A stretch of 64,000 nucleotides of DNA from Thiomargarita sp. (GCA_020721005.1 DYNP01000009.1:75105-139104); one strand, 5' to 3'; counted from the first letter of the stretch, positions 49,331-57,670 are shown. The notes: generated from the sequence alone by a model not told the origin. A program made the numbers and translations.

Positions 49331-49498
49331 GGGGACCTCAGCTTGAATTGCTTAAATTGGGTTGGCAAATTGGTTTAAAAAACGGGTCATTGAAGGTTTA
49401 TATTCCTCTTCACCTCTGTCTAACATAGCTGCACATCAAAGCAAAATTTCAACGTCTTTCATACGGGTATGAAGAACATTTTTACCCATAATATTCCT

Positions 49499-49729
49499 TC
49501 ATCGAGGATCCAAATTTAACCAGGTTATGCTCTTCATGAAATCAGAGCGATAAAGACTGAATCTAATCTCTTTGGAACTTGAGGTAATCTCATAATTACT
49601 AAAGGAATAATCTTCCTCTTCTAGATCCTCTTCTTCAATATAATCTTCTTCTTGCGCTTGTTGCATAAGTTTATTCTCAATAACATCCAGTTGCTTAATC
49701 AATGACTGTGTTTTAAAAGAAAATAACAT
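49499..49729 (-). CDS. Small acidic hypothetical protein
   Basis: A 76-residue open frame 24 bases after the ferredoxin gene in the same direction. The middle is strongly acidic (EEDYIEEEDLEEEDY), the ends are helical/basic. No family recognised, no good Shine-Dalgarno. The position as a possible operon partner is the main support; it may be spurious. Confidence 0.4.
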   Translation of the reverse strand: MLFSFKTQSLIKQLDVIENKLMQQAQEEDYIEEEDLEEEDYSFSNYEITSSSKEIRFSLYRSDFMKSITWLNLDPR

Positions 49730-49753
49730 CTTATCAAACTCAAATTCATTCTA

Positions 49754-50818
49754 TTATTTAAGCACTTGAAACAAATTTCGATAATGATTAGTTTGACGAC
49801 AAATTGGACAAATCGGTTGGCTAAAGGAATAGGCAAGCGGTTGGTGAAAGGTAACTCCACAATGGCGACAACGTTGATCATGGAGCGCAATAGGCTCACT
49901 GGTTGGCACGATCCATTCCGTTACTGTGATTGCCTGGTGGGCACACAAGTCCATACAAATACTGCAACCCGTACAACGCTCTGCTTTAATCACGTAGGAA
50001 TTGCTGGGCTCATCCCATAACAACACTTCATTGGGACAAATTTTAAAGCAAGTGTCACAGCCGGTGCAGTGTTCAGCACTGATTTGTGGCACAAAAGGCA
50101 ATTCCTGAGGAGGATCGGTCACTGGCAACAAAGTGCCAGGAGGAGGAAAATGTTCAGTGTCTTGAGACAGGAGACTGCGTACTTTTAGACCTTCTTTTAA
50201 AGCACCTTGGAAGCTACGACGTAAGAAATTACGCCGACTGACTGGTTCCACTGTAGTCGGTGAGCGCAGAGTTTGGCGCTGAGTTTGCCAACTGTCAATG
50301 GGCAGTTCCCTGATCAAAAAAGTAGAATATTTTCGATGCGTAAGTGCCTGATTTAAGCGATGAAGCACCAATTGAATAGGCATGGAGGGATTGCGGGTAC
50401 AACTTCGACATTCAAAAGTTGCAACCAGCAAGGCGCGAATGCCTTGTCGATACAGTTTTAATAAATCATGTAAACTTAAAGCATGAATACATTGAACTAC
50501 ACCTTCTCCCAAGGATAACCCCGTTTTCTCGCAGGCGATAAGCGCCAGTTGATGATGTTCATCCAGTTGGCGCAGGGTGGGCTCATGGGCATGTAAAATA
50601 GCCCCCTGCCTACAAGCTGCGGCACAAAGACCACAACCATCACAGGTTTCCATATCAATTCCCAACCGTTCATCATCCAATTGCCAAGCCTGTTGTGGAC
50701 AACTGTTGACACAGGCTCGACAAGAGGCAGTCTCAATCATTGTATGGACACAACGTTCAGCTCGCACCTCAGGAATGCGGAGTTCCTGACTGACTTGATT
50801 ACGCAATTCTTCTAACAT
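49754..50818 (-). CDS. Multi-cluster 4Fe-4S protein with MvhD/FlpD-like middle
   Basis: A 354-residue Fe-S protein. Cysteines form CRACVNSCP (33-40, with Cys-23 possibly completing the set), CDGCGLCAAAC (59-69), CTGCDTCFKICP (about 248-259) and CTGCSICMDLC (about 278-288), so up to four 4Fe-4S clusters. A zinc-ribbon-like CRHC...CPIC pair ends the protein. Between the ferredoxin pairs, LALIACEKTGL to LLVATFECRSC resembles the MvhD/FlpD domain. An internal RRNFLRR near 195 mimics a Tat motif but is not N-terminal. From recall, similar proteins accompany formate-dehydrogenase accessory genes. Likely a soluble electron carrier; partner unknown. Confidence 0.75.
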   Translation of the reverse strand: MLEELRNQVSQELRIPEVRAERCVHTMIETASCRACVNSCPQQAWQLDDERLGIDMETCDGCGLCAAACRQGAILHAHEPTLRQLDEHHQLALIACEKTGLSLGEGVVQCIHALSLHDLLKLYRQGIRALLVATFECRSCTRNPSMPIQLVLHRLNQALTHRKYSTFLIRELPIDSWQTQRQTLRSPTTVEPVSRRNFLRRSFQGALKEGLKVRSLLSQDTEHFPPPGTLLPVTDPPQELPFVPQISAEHCTGCDTCFKICPNEVLLWDEPSNSYVIKAERCTGCSICMDLCAHQAITVTEWIVPTSEPIALHDQRCRHCGVTFHQPLAYSFSQPICPICRQTNHYRNLFQVLK

Positions 50819-50831
50819 GGGCTAATTAAAC

Positions 50832-51049
50832 CTAGGGTGTGTCATCAAATAAATAAATGAGGAAAAGGGCAGAAAAAAAATAGAGTGCACATTTGTCATA
50901 TCGAGTAGCAATGGCTCGGAATGGTTTGAGTTTAGCAAAGAAACTTTCAATGAGATGTCGGGCTCGATAAAGGAATTCGTCACGAGGTCTTTTTTTACGA
51001 TTACGCTTAGGAGGAATGACAACCGATTTGCCTTGAGCAAGCGCAGATG
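50832..51049 (-). pseudogene. C-terminal remnant of an IS5-family transposase
   Basis: Read on the minus strand, one frame gives VVIPPKRNRKKRPRDEFLY, RARHLIESFFAKLKPFRAI and ATRYDKCALYFFSALFL, ending with TAG at 50832-50834. This is the conserved C-terminus of IS5/IS427-group DDE transposases, including the Glu of the catalytic triad in HLIE. The N-terminal two thirds are gone. The edge at 50832 reads CTAGGGTGTGTCATC, possibly the old IS end at a CTAG target. It joins directly to a hicA-like start, so the insertion and deletion destroyed that gene. Confidence 0.82.
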
Positions 51050-51088
51050 TATTAGTTCTTGTCCAGAAAGGTCACGCGGCAGTCTCAT
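51050..51088 (-). pseudogene. hicA-like toxin gene, first 13 codons only
   Basis: The codons give MRLPRDLSGQELI, the classic N-terminus of HicA/YcfA-type toxins. The rest, with the catalytic GSH motif, is replaced by transposase sequence. The ATG overlaps the stop of the upstream hicB-like gene (ATGA), so the ancestral gene pair is clear. Confidence 0.78.
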
Positions 51089-51291
51089 ACTGCAATAACT
51101 TCCTCATGAACAAAATGTAAACGAATCATTTTAGGTTGCATTTCCTCATCAAAATGACATTGCACCGCGTCTCGCAACTGATTATGGAGTTCACCCACAT
51201 TATCGGCTTCGGTAAAAATGGATGCACCTAATGCTCTGGCAGTATACCCCCCTTCTGCTGCTTCCTCAATGAGGAAAATGATTTCGTTCAT
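51085..51291 (-). CDS. HicB-like antitoxin without its toxin
   Basis: A 68-residue protein: MNEIIFLIEEAAEGGYTARALG then SIFTEADNVGELHNQLRDAVQCHFDEE, ending IRLHFVHEEVIAV. This small HicB-like family (often misnamed '2-oxoisovalerate dehydrogenase') normally precedes a hicA gene by a 4-base overlap, exactly as here, but the toxin is truncated by an IS remnant. AAGGA precedes the ATG. It is an intact antitoxin left orphaned. Confidence 0.82.
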   Translation of the reverse strand: MNEIIFLIEEAAEGGYTARALGASIFTEADNVGELHNQLRDAVQCHFDEEMQPKMIRLHFVHEEVIAV

Positions 51292-51635
51292 AATTTATCC
51301 TTATTTGTTTCCGATACTTTTTTCTTAACGAATCAATATAAGTTAATAATCATTCACTGCCAATCCGAAGATTGGGGTATATCTCTACCAAGGACCGATG
51401 GTTAGTATCACCTATAAAGGTTTTTAGACTTTCGATTCAATCGGCATTTAATTCGTCCGCATTCAAGCGATAAATGGTGTACATGTTGATTTTCCTATGA
51501 TTTTAGGGATTTGGGGATTTACACCGCGCCACCTCCTCCAAAAAATACTGCTCCCGTTCCACACAGATCAGTCGCCAATTGGGGATGTTTGCGTCGCGGA
51601 GGTCTTCTGAAACTTGCGACTGGAGCATTTTTTAC
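51292..51635. other. Decayed intergenic region with gene fragments
   Basis: No intact gene. On the minus strand a 16-codon frame at 51437-51484 starts MYTIYRLNADELNAD, and a 41-codon frame at 51503-51628 reads MLQSQVSEDLRDANIPNW then RLICVEREQYFLEE. Both look protein-like (biased composition, sensible starts) and may be remnants of small paired genes, possibly another toxin-antitoxin set. Too short to name. Confidence 0.35.
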
Positions 51636-52076
51636 TCACTTTTGTATTTGCAATACTGCAAATCCCTCGTTCTGTGCCACATAGCATAATACACTATCCG
51701 CTGCGACGAACTGCCAACCCCTTTCTGCCAACAGCGAGAAACTTGCCAGGTGCAAAGCGTCAAGTATGTGCAAGCCTTCAGTTTTACCATATTTTCGCAA
51801 TAAGTGTTCCGCTTCTTCAGTTATTGGTGAGCCAAGTGCTTGCACCCGAAAATTCGCCAGAGTTTCGTCGAATCCATCCAAAGCTGTTGCCAGTTGTTGC
51901 TCGTCAATTTCCCTGGCGCGGAAACGCCGGAATAAAGCACTGCAAAACTCTACGCGGGCGAGTTCGGAAATCCAAACCTTATTGACTTCATCATGAATCA
52001 ATGCCGTCACTTGCTCCGTACCTATTTCTGGGTGAAAATACTTAACCAGCGCGGACGTATCGAAAAACAAGTTCAC
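51636..52076 (-). CDS. vapC: VapC-type PIN-domain toxin
   Basis: A 146-residue PIN ribonuclease. Acidic active-site residues are in FFDTSALVKYF (Asp near 6), ARVEFCSALFRR (Glu near 43), LHILDALHLA (Asp near 105) and VAADSVL (Asp near 127). Such toxins cut tRNA or rRNA and are held by VapB. It overlaps the upstream antitoxin gene by 4 bases. Confidence 0.9.
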   Translation of the reverse strand: MNLFFDTSALVKYFHPEIGTEQVTALIHDEVNKVWISELARVEFCSALFRRFRAREIDEQQLATALDGFDETLANFRVQALGSPITEEAEHLLRKYGKTEGLHILDALHLASFSLLAERGWQFVAADSVLCYVAQNEGFAVLQIQK

Positions 52077-52285
52077 AGGCGTTCTTCACGTTGCTGTAAA
52101 ATATCCCGTGCCCAACTGCCGCCACAGTTTTTCAATGCTTCTCTGGTTGCCAGATAAGCCTTTCTGTCAGTCTGGCGGGGAAGCGGTTTAGCCGCTTTCA
52201 AGGCGCGAATCATCTGTTGTATCACCAATAAATCATCGTTAGGCAATGATTCTAGCTCGTGAATAATGCGTTGTTTGAGTAACAT
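52073..52285 (-). CDS. VapB-like antitoxin
   Basis: A 70-residue protein from the ATG at 52285 with GGAG 6 bases upstream; a TTG at 52297 would add four residues but lies on the Shine-Dalgarno. It reads LLKQRIIHELESLPNDDLLVIQQMI, then a basic middle and an acidic end (DILQQREERL) likely to bind the toxin. It is an antitoxin by position, 4-base overlap with vapC, and helical composition. Confidence 0.75.
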   Translation of the reverse strand: MLLKQRIIHELESLPNDDLLVIQQMIRALKAAKPLPRQTDRKAYLATREALKNCGGSWARDILQQREERL

Positions 52286-52385
52286 GGTTTGCTCCAATCG
52301 CTTGTGTGTGGTAATAACTGCCAGTGCGTTTCAATTGTATCTGCTGATAAAATCGTTCTATGCTCACTGCTGCGCGCTCGCAAAA

Positions 52386-52733
52386 CCGCGCCCGTTCCGC
52401 ACGTTCACCATCAAAGTTGAAGCCGTTATCGAAGTGGTTGAGCCAGATCATCCTGTGGCTGTGAGCAATAGATTATTGGGAGATATTGAGCAGGCTTTAA
52501 TTATTAGTGACACGTCATTAGATGAATTAATCAATGATATTCAAGATGTTGCTGCCTATATCGATCAAACACCATTGCAACGCCATATCGGACTTATCAA
52601 TCCCGATTCCCCCACCTCATCGAACCCTCCTCCCGATATTATTCCTTTTCCTTAACGACGGGCTTTTGCTGTCGCCGCAATTAATTTTGAAATCATTTAC
52701 ACTACTGAATGGGGAAATCCTTATTTACAGTGA
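52386..52733 (+). pseudogene. Fragments of a phage-tail-like gene
   Basis: Frame one gives PRPFRTFTIKVEAVIEVVEP and SNRLLGDIEQALIISD; after its stop at 52653-52655 another frame (52656-52733) gives RRAFAVAAINFEIIYTTEWG and NPYLQ. The order 'xVEVxxxx...DIExAL...FExxYxT' resembles small phage tail-terminator/minor-tail proteins, split here by a frameshift and lacking a proper start. Assignment is tentative. Confidence 0.4.
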
Positions 52734-52924
52734 TAGGTACCAGTTATTTATGGTGCTTATTGTTTTGGATGACTCCGCTTATCATCAATTAATATGATCC
52801 TTTCCAAGCGCATCCCCTTTGATTTAAAACCTGACAATAAACCCAACACGCATAAACTCCCCATGCACCCAATTTTTTGGATTTGATCAGGGGCATGGGC
52901 ATGGGGTTGGTTGGGGTGGATGTA
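52734..52924. other. Non-coding gap
   Basis: No gene, repeat or regulatory motif is recognised in these 191 bases. Confidence 0.3.
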
Positions 52925-53343
52925 TTATCCTTGTTTTTCACCAAGCCAATTCATAGCAAGTTCTCTACATCGTTCATCTATTCCCTTATTTAGATCGGCA
53001 TCAAGTTTTTCAATAGCTACTTTTCGATAATAATCTTTGTTGGCGGTTGCCCACGATTTATCTAATGCTTTTCGGCCACCTAGACCTATTACTGGATTTG
53101 TAAATATTGATAACATAAGTGCAACTTCGCCGATGGCTAGTCCTGCTTTTTTACTTAAAACATAAAATTCAAAGTCATCTTTCAGGATAATCTCTTTCTC
53201 TCTCTCATACCAAGTGAAAAGATCAGAGCATTTTGGTTTAAATAATAGGCGTTACGCAAAAGCGTACAAAAAAATCCAACTATTCCTAATAAAATCAGTA
53301 AAATAGCTGGTACACACGTCAAACTTCGTCGTAGCATACTCAT
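52925..53343 (-). pseudogene. Frameshifted membrane-anchored hypothetical gene
   Basis: A start at 53343 with GAGAGG five bases upstream opens MSMLRRSLTCVPAILLILLG then IVGFFCTLLRNAYY, a membrane anchor. This frame stops after a (GA)n tract at about 53190-53206. The adjacent frame, open from about 53254, runs as LFKPKCSDLFTWYEREKEII then LKDDFEFYVLSKKAGLAIGE and on to the TAA at 52925-52927 (VIGLGGRKALDKSW, RELAMNWLGEKQG). One small indel near 53250 would join them into a protein of about 138 residues. No family recognised. It is either a real pseudogene or a sequencing error. Confidence 0.6.
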
Positions 53344-53412
53344 AATAACCTCTCTGTGTTCACTTCAATCAGTAAAAAATTAACACCACACCACAATTCT
53401 AACACCCCACCC

Positions 53413-53459
53413 AAAAAAAATCGGAAATTTAAACACAATTTAACGTTTAAATTTCCGAT
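53413..53459 (-). terminator. Perfect 15-bp-stem terminator
   Basis: Bases 53420-53434 pair perfectly with 53445-53459 around ACAATTTAAC; the minus strand continues with eight T. It ends the gene at 53494. Confidence 0.88.
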
Positions 53460-53493
53460 ACGTATCATAACAAGCGTTTTTGGAGAGTAGGAA

Positions 53494-54045
53494 TTAGTCG
53501 TCGGCGTGGAAGAAAAAATGTTTCCAAAAGACAATCATATCTCGAGCTATTTTTAATTTTTCTTCAGGCACACGTCCTTTTTCAACAATCTTAAATCTCA
53601 CATCCCCAACCACAATAAAGGTATGCGACAATTCGTCAAACCAGGTTGCTACTTTAACTGGATAATCAATAGGTTTATTAATTTGATAATTAGGGGGTTG
53701 ATAATATTGTTTTATCTCAATACAACCTGGTTTAACAATAATTTCACCGTAATCAATTCGCACTAAGTTAGCAATGGTAAAATTCATAATAAATTTAGCA
53801 TTTTCTACAGGTTCATCGGGAATTATCCAGAATTCAAAATAATAATTTTTGCCTTTTATTATATCATGTTCAAACACTTGAAAAAAGCCTTTTTTGGGCA
53901 AAAGCACAAAACTGACTCGTTGCATAAATAATTCAGCAACTTTACGATAAGCGTTGTGAAATAAGCCGGCTAAACCTGTTTTGTAAAGCCACCAAGCAAC
54001 ATGCAGTTTCTTGATGAAAAATGTATTCTTGTGGAATTTCCCCAT
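53494..54045 (-). CDS. Hypothetical protein
   Basis: A 183-residue frame; I do not recognise it. The first 45 residues are basic/aromatic (FHKNTFFIKKLHVAWWLYKT), and the rest is beta-rich with many aromatics (YYFEFWIIPDEP, FDELSHTFIVVGDVRFKIVE), ending in FFFHADD. An internal Met near residue 42 (MQRVSFVLLPKKGF) may be the true start, because the upstream part overlaps the remains of a CBS-domain gene in another frame. A perfect terminator follows 35 bases after the stop, which supports expression. Confidence 0.55.
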   Translation of the reverse strand: MGKFHKNTFFIKKLHVAWWLYKTGLAGLFHNAYRKVAELFMQRVSFVLLPKKGFFQVFEHDIIKGKNYYFEFWIIPDEPVENAKFIMNFTIANLVRIDYGEIIVKPGCIEIKQYYQPPNYQINKPIDYPVKVATWFDELSHTFIVVGDVRFKIVEKGRVPEEKLKIARDMIVFWKHFFFHADD

Positions 54046-54224
54046 TAAATAGGTCTTCTAAGCCAATTCCTAACAATTTGACAATTTCATCTCTGTAACA
54101 CAGGTAGGCAACCGTGTTTTTCATCCAACATAAATTGGGCAACATCCCTTAAATCAGTTTCCTCTTCTGCTACCATTAAATCCGTAGTCATGACCTCACT
54201 GATGGGAATTGCCGACTCCAGATT
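53942..54224 (-). pseudogene. Broken CBS-domain gene
   Basis: One frame reads PYNLESAIPISEVMTTDLMV then AEEETDLRDVAQFML, DEKHGCLPVLQR and stops at 54087. The pattern 'seVMttdl..v.eetdLrdvaqfMld.k.gclPVl' is the first half of a CBS domain. The next frame continues at once as YRDEIVKLLGIGLEDLFNGE. A small indel near 54095 therefore breaks the gene. Upstream the frame runs into a REP hairpin (54225-54259), which has replaced the 5' end. Confidence 0.68.
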
Positions 54225-54259
54225 ATAGGGCACAATAGCGTGAGCGTATTGCGCCCTAT
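54225..54259. repeat. REP hairpin (ATAGGGCACAATA)
   Basis: ATAGGGCACAATA pairs with TATTGCGCCCTAT (one mismatch) around GCGTGAGCG. The element seems to interrupt the 5' part of the broken CBS-domain gene. Confidence 0.75.
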
Positions 54260-54399
54260 ATTATTTTTTTCAACCTGTTCATTTTATGGTTCGTTAGTTA
54301 TATTGCCCGGTATTTTCAAGGGAAGGGTAAATTTCCTCCGTCTTTTAAAAAGTTTAAAAACCGCTTTTCTTTTTGAATAAGAAATGGGAAAAATAAGGG
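54260..54399. other. AT-rich gap
   Basis: No gene is seen. AT-rich with short A and T runs, between the HNH gene's stop and the REP hairpin. Confidence 0.3.
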
Positions 54400-54963
54400 T
54401 TAGTTTTTGGTTTTGAACTGTGCTTTATGCTCTTTCCAAAAATGGTCCGCAAAATTGATGATGGGATGCGATGGCGCTTTGGGTTTGTTGCACAAGGACA
54501 AGCCAGCTTGTTGGGGTGTACGGGCGCCTTTGCTGTTGTTGCAAGGTTCGCAGGCCACGACAACGTTATCCCATGTGTGTTTTCCTCCTTTTGAGAGGGG
54601 AATGACATGGTCTAAAGTGAGTTGTTTGGTACTTCCGCAGTACTGGCAGCTGTATTTGTCGCGTCTAAGTATTTCTCGGCGAGTTACTGAGGGGACTTTC
54701 CAAGATTTTTCAATATGGTTGATTTTAAGACGGATATGTTCGGGTACAAATAGTACCATATTAGGGGAATGAACGGCAATTTGGCGAGTATCAAAAAATT
54801 CCAAAGGTTCTGCTTTACCGGATACCAACAGAATAATAGCCCGTTTGATGTTGATTTGGTTGATGGGCAGGTAATTTTTGGAGAAAACGACTACCGATTG
54901 TTTTAAGATATCAGTTGTCACAGTACGTAGTTCCTTTGCTGTTGGGTAAACACAGGTGGACAT
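54400..54963 (-). CDS. HNH endonuclease family protein
   Basis: A 187-residue protein. A ~90-residue N-terminal part (SKNYLPINQINIKRAIILLV, SGKAEPLEF) is typical of stand-alone HNH_5-type proteins. The nuclease core follows: RRDKYSCQYCGSTKQLTLDH then VIPLSKGGKHTWDNVVVACE and PCNNSKGARTP. It holds the two CxxC zinc pairs (CQYC, CEPC), the catalytic DH and the N of the HNH motif. These housekeeping-type proteins are widespread but of unknown role. No Shine-Dalgarno is obvious at the first ATG, so the start is uncertain. Confidence 0.85.
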   Translation of the reverse strand: MSTCVYPTAKELRTVTTDILKQSVVVFSKNYLPINQINIKRAIILLVSGKAEPLEFFDTRQIAVHSPNMVLFVPEHIRLKINHIEKSWKVPSVTRREILRRDKYSCQYCGSTKQLTLDHVIPLSKGGKHTWDNVVVACEPCNNSKGARTPQQAGLSLCNKPKAPSHPIINFADHFWKEHKAQFKTKN

Positions 54964-55082
54964 CTACCGGTAATCAGTGACTGTTTGGCATGAGTTGGCA
55001 ATTTAGGGGGGGGAGCCAAGAGGTTACTGATTGACAATGAAGTAATTAAAAGTTAAAAGGGTTGCCCATGAGTTAAGATACG
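54964..55082. other. Gap upstream of the HNH gene
   Basis: Expected to hold the HNH-gene promoter; no clear motif seen. Repeat block A3 follows. Confidence 0.3.
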
Positions 55083-55325
55083 TTGGAATGGAGGCTTTAG
55101 CCGGGGAGTGGAGGCTTTAGCCGGTCCTTGGAGTAGAGGCTTTAGCCGGTCAGCCGTAGGCATCACCCCACATACACAAATTGCAAGGGCCTACCGCTGG
55201 CCGGCTAAAGCCTCCATTCCAGTGTACCTTCTAGAGCCTCCACTCCAATCTACCGGCTAAAGCCTCCACTCCAGTGTACCGGCTAAAGCCTCTACTCCAG
55301 TGTACCGGCTAAAGCCTCCACTCCA
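55083..55325. repeat. Repeat block A3 downstream of clpA
   Basis: Three left-arm copies of TGGAGTGGAGGCTTTAGCCGG type (55083-55150) and four right-arm copies of CCGGCTAAAGCCTCCACTCC type (about 55200-55325) flank the core CAGCCGTAGGCATCACC...CACAAATTGCAAGGGCCTACC. It can fold into a very long hairpin. Same family as blocks A1 and A2, and again just past a gene end (clpA). Confidence 0.88.
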
Positions 55326-55396
55326 ATTGCATCATTTGCTCTTGCAAGAGGTCTACTGTAAAGCTTGTTTGGTGTATGATTCCCCCCTAGCTTTAA

Positions 55397-57670
55397 TTAG
55401 GCGACTTCGGGTTCGATAATCTCCTCATCTTTTCCTTCAAATTCCAGTACTAATTCTTCATTCAGCATGCTGACTTTCAGTTGTCCTCCCTTTTCTAATT
55501 TGCCAAACAGGAGTTCTTCGGCCAAAGGTTTTTTAATTTTTTCCTGAATGAGGCGAGACATGGGACGCGCTCCCATCACTCGATCATATCCGCGTTTGGC
55601 TAACCAATTGCGGGCAGCTTCGTCCACTTCAAGGGCCACTTGTTTGCTCTCCAATACTCCTTCCAGTTCAATGATAAATTTGTCGACCACTTGACTGATG
55701 ATGCTGGGGGAAAGGGCAGAAAATTGAACAATGGCGTCTAGGCGATTGCGAAATTCCGGTGAAAAAGTACGTTTGATCGCTTCACTTCCATCGGTGGAAT
55801 GATCTTGGACGCTAAATCCAATTGAATTGCGGCTCATTTGCTCAGCTCCGGCATTCGTCGTCATCACGATCACGATGTTACGAAAATCCACTTTACGCCC
55901 ATTAGTATCAGTCAAAGTGCCATGATCCATAACCTGCAACAGCAGATTAAAAACATCAGGATGCGCTTTTTCGATTTCATCCAACAACAGCACTGCATGA
56001 GGCTGTTTATTGATAGCTTCGGTGAGCAATCCCCCTTGATCGTATCCAACATAACCTGGAGGAGCCCCAATCAAACGGGATACTGTATGACGTTCCATAT
56101 ATTCGGACATGTCAAAGCGGATCAGTTCAATGCCCATAATACGGGCCAGTTGTCGAGTCACTTCGGTTTTTCCCACTCCCGTAGGTCCTGCAAACAGGAA
56201 GGACCCCATGGGTTTTTCGGGATTGCCAAGGCCAGAGCGGGCCATTTTGATGCACGTAGAAAGCACGCCGATGGCTGCATCCTGCCCATAGACTACCATT
56301 TTGAGATCTCGTTCCAAACTGCGTAAGCTGTCTTTATCCGACAATGAAACATTTTTTGGGGGAATTCGGGCAATTTTGGCGACGATACTCTCAATATCTC
56401 CGACGTTGATGATTTTCTTGCGTTTGGAAGGTGTTTGAAGACGTTGCCGAGCACCGGCTTCATCGATAACGTCAATGGCTTTGTCAGGCAGATGTCGGTC
56501 ATTGATGTAACGGGCAGACAGTTCAGCGGCGGCTCTCAATGCCTGCCGAGCGTATTTGATGTCATGATGTTCTTCAAAACGGGATTTGAGCCCGTGTAGG
56601 ATCTGCACCGTTTCCTCTACAGAAGGTTCTTGGACATCAATTTTTTGGAAACGACGGGATAAGGCGCGATCTTTTTCAAAAATGCCGCGGTATTCTTGAT
56701 ACGTGGTCGAACCAATGCAACGCATTTCTCCAGAAGATAGAACAGGTTTGATCAGGTTGGAGGCATCCATTGATCCTCCAGAAGCCGCACCAGCGCCGAT
56801 AATTGTATGAATTTCATCGATAAAGAGAATGGCATTGTGTTCTTTACGCAATTGAACTAACACCATTTTCAATCGTTTTTCAAAATCCCCACGGTACTTA
56901 GTGCCAGCCAATAGAGCACCCATATCTAACGCATAAACCGTGCTGCCTGAAAGAACTTCAGGCACTTTACCTCCCACAATCAGGCGAGCCAAACCTTCCA
57001 CAATGGCGGTTTTACCCACCCCGGCTTCCCCCACGAACAGTGGATTGTTTTTGCGACGGCGGCAGAGAATTTGGAGGGTGCGTTCAATTTCTAAGGCGCG
57101 TCCAATCAACGGATCAATTTTGCCTTGTAAAGCTTGTTCATTAAGATTAACCGTATAGGCTTCCAAGGGTTTTTTGGCCGGTGCACTGTCCCCATCGTCG
57201 TCATCCGTGGCAGAAAAATCCATATTGTTGTCATTGTCTGCTTTAGAAATGCCATGAGAAATGTAATTGACCACATCCAAACGGGCAACGTTTTGTTTAT
57301 CTAAGAAAAACACCGCCTGAGATTCCCGTTCTCCAAAAACGGCCACCAACACATTGGCGCCAGTGACTTCCTTCTTACCCGAAGATTGTACGTGGAAAAC
57401 GGCTCTTTGCAGGACACGTTGAAACCCCAAAGTGGGTTGCGTGTCCTTATTATCCTTGCGCGGTAATTTTGGAGTACTGTCCTCTATAAAATCAGACAGT
57501 TCTTTTCTCAAAACCACGAGATCAGCACTGCAGGCTTGTAAAACTTCAACGGCTTCTGCATTGTCCAACAGAGCCAGTAAAAGGTGTTCCACAGTCATAA
57601 ATTCATGTCGTTTCAAACGAGCGGCTTGAAAAGCATTGGACAAAGTCATTTCTAAATCTTTGCTTAACAT
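55397..57670 (-). CDS. clpA: ATP-dependent Clp protease ATP-binding subunit ClpA
   Basis: A 757-residue two-AAA-domain unfoldase. A Clp N-domain (1-140; LSKDLEMTLSNAFQAARLKR), an acidic linker, D1 with Walker A GEAGVGKTAI near 213 and Walker B AILFIDEIHT near 280, and D2 with Walker A GPTGVGKTEV near 493 and Walker B VLLLDEIEKA near 557. There is no ClpB-type coiled-coil middle domain. It feeds unfolded proteins to ClpP. It lies 39 bases after clpS, the usual gammaproteobacterial clpS-clpA order. A GAGGTG Shine-Dalgarno precedes the ATG. Confidence 0.97.
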   Translation of the reverse strand: MLSKDLEMTLSNAFQAARLKRHEFMTVEHLLLALLDNAEAVEVLQACSADLVVLRKELSDFIEDSTPKLPRKDNKDTQPTLGFQRVLQRAVFHVQSSGKKEVTGANVLVAVFGERESQAVFFLDKQNVARLDVVNYISHGISKADNDNNMDFSATDDDDGDSAPAKKPLEAYTVNLNEQALQGKIDPLIGRALEIERTLQILCRRRKNNPLFVGEAGVGKTAIVEGLARLIVGGKVPEVLSGSTVYALDMGALLAGTKYRGDFEKRLKMVLVQLRKEHNAILFIDEIHTIIGAGAASGGSMDASNLIKPVLSSGEMRCIGSTTYQEYRGIFEKDRALSRRFQKIDVQEPSVEETVQILHGLKSRFEEHHDIKYARQALRAAAELSARYINDRHLPDKAIDVIDEAGARQRLQTPSKRKKIINVGDIESIVAKIARIPPKNVSLSDKDSLRSLERDLKMVVYGQDAAIGVLSTCIKMARSGLGNPEKPMGSFLFAGPTGVGKTEVTRQLARIMGIELIRFDMSEYMERHTVSRLIGAPPGYVGYDQGGLLTEAINKQPHAVLLLDEIEKAHPDVFNLLLQVMDHGTLTDTNGRKVDFRNIVIVMTTNAGAEQMSRNSIGFSVQDHSTDGSEAIKRTFSPEFRNRLDAIVQFSALSPSIISQVVDKFIIELEGVLESKQVALEVDEAARNWLAKRGYDRVMGARPMSRLIQEKIKKPLAEELLFGKLEKGGQLKVSMLNEELVLEFEGKDEEIIEPEVA

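Noticed and set aside
50822-51088. An 88-residue intact protein beginning MRLPRDLSG
   Set aside because: Only 13 codons match the HicA family; the rest is an out-of-frame reading of a transposase remnant, so it was treated as two pseudogene pieces.
52239-52451. 70-codon minus-strand frame upstream of the VapB-like gene
   Set aside because: It overlaps the vapB start and is the reverse of the phage-like fragment; no ribosome site or family pattern.
53340-53534. 64-codon minus-strand open frame
   Set aside because: It runs through the perfect terminator hairpin and its T-run at 53413-53459, has no Shine-Dalgarno and low-complexity composition.
55083-55325. Insertion sequence or tRNA-like element in repeat block A3
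   Set aside because: No transposase frame, no tRNA cloverleaf or T-loop motif; only inverted and tandem short repeats.
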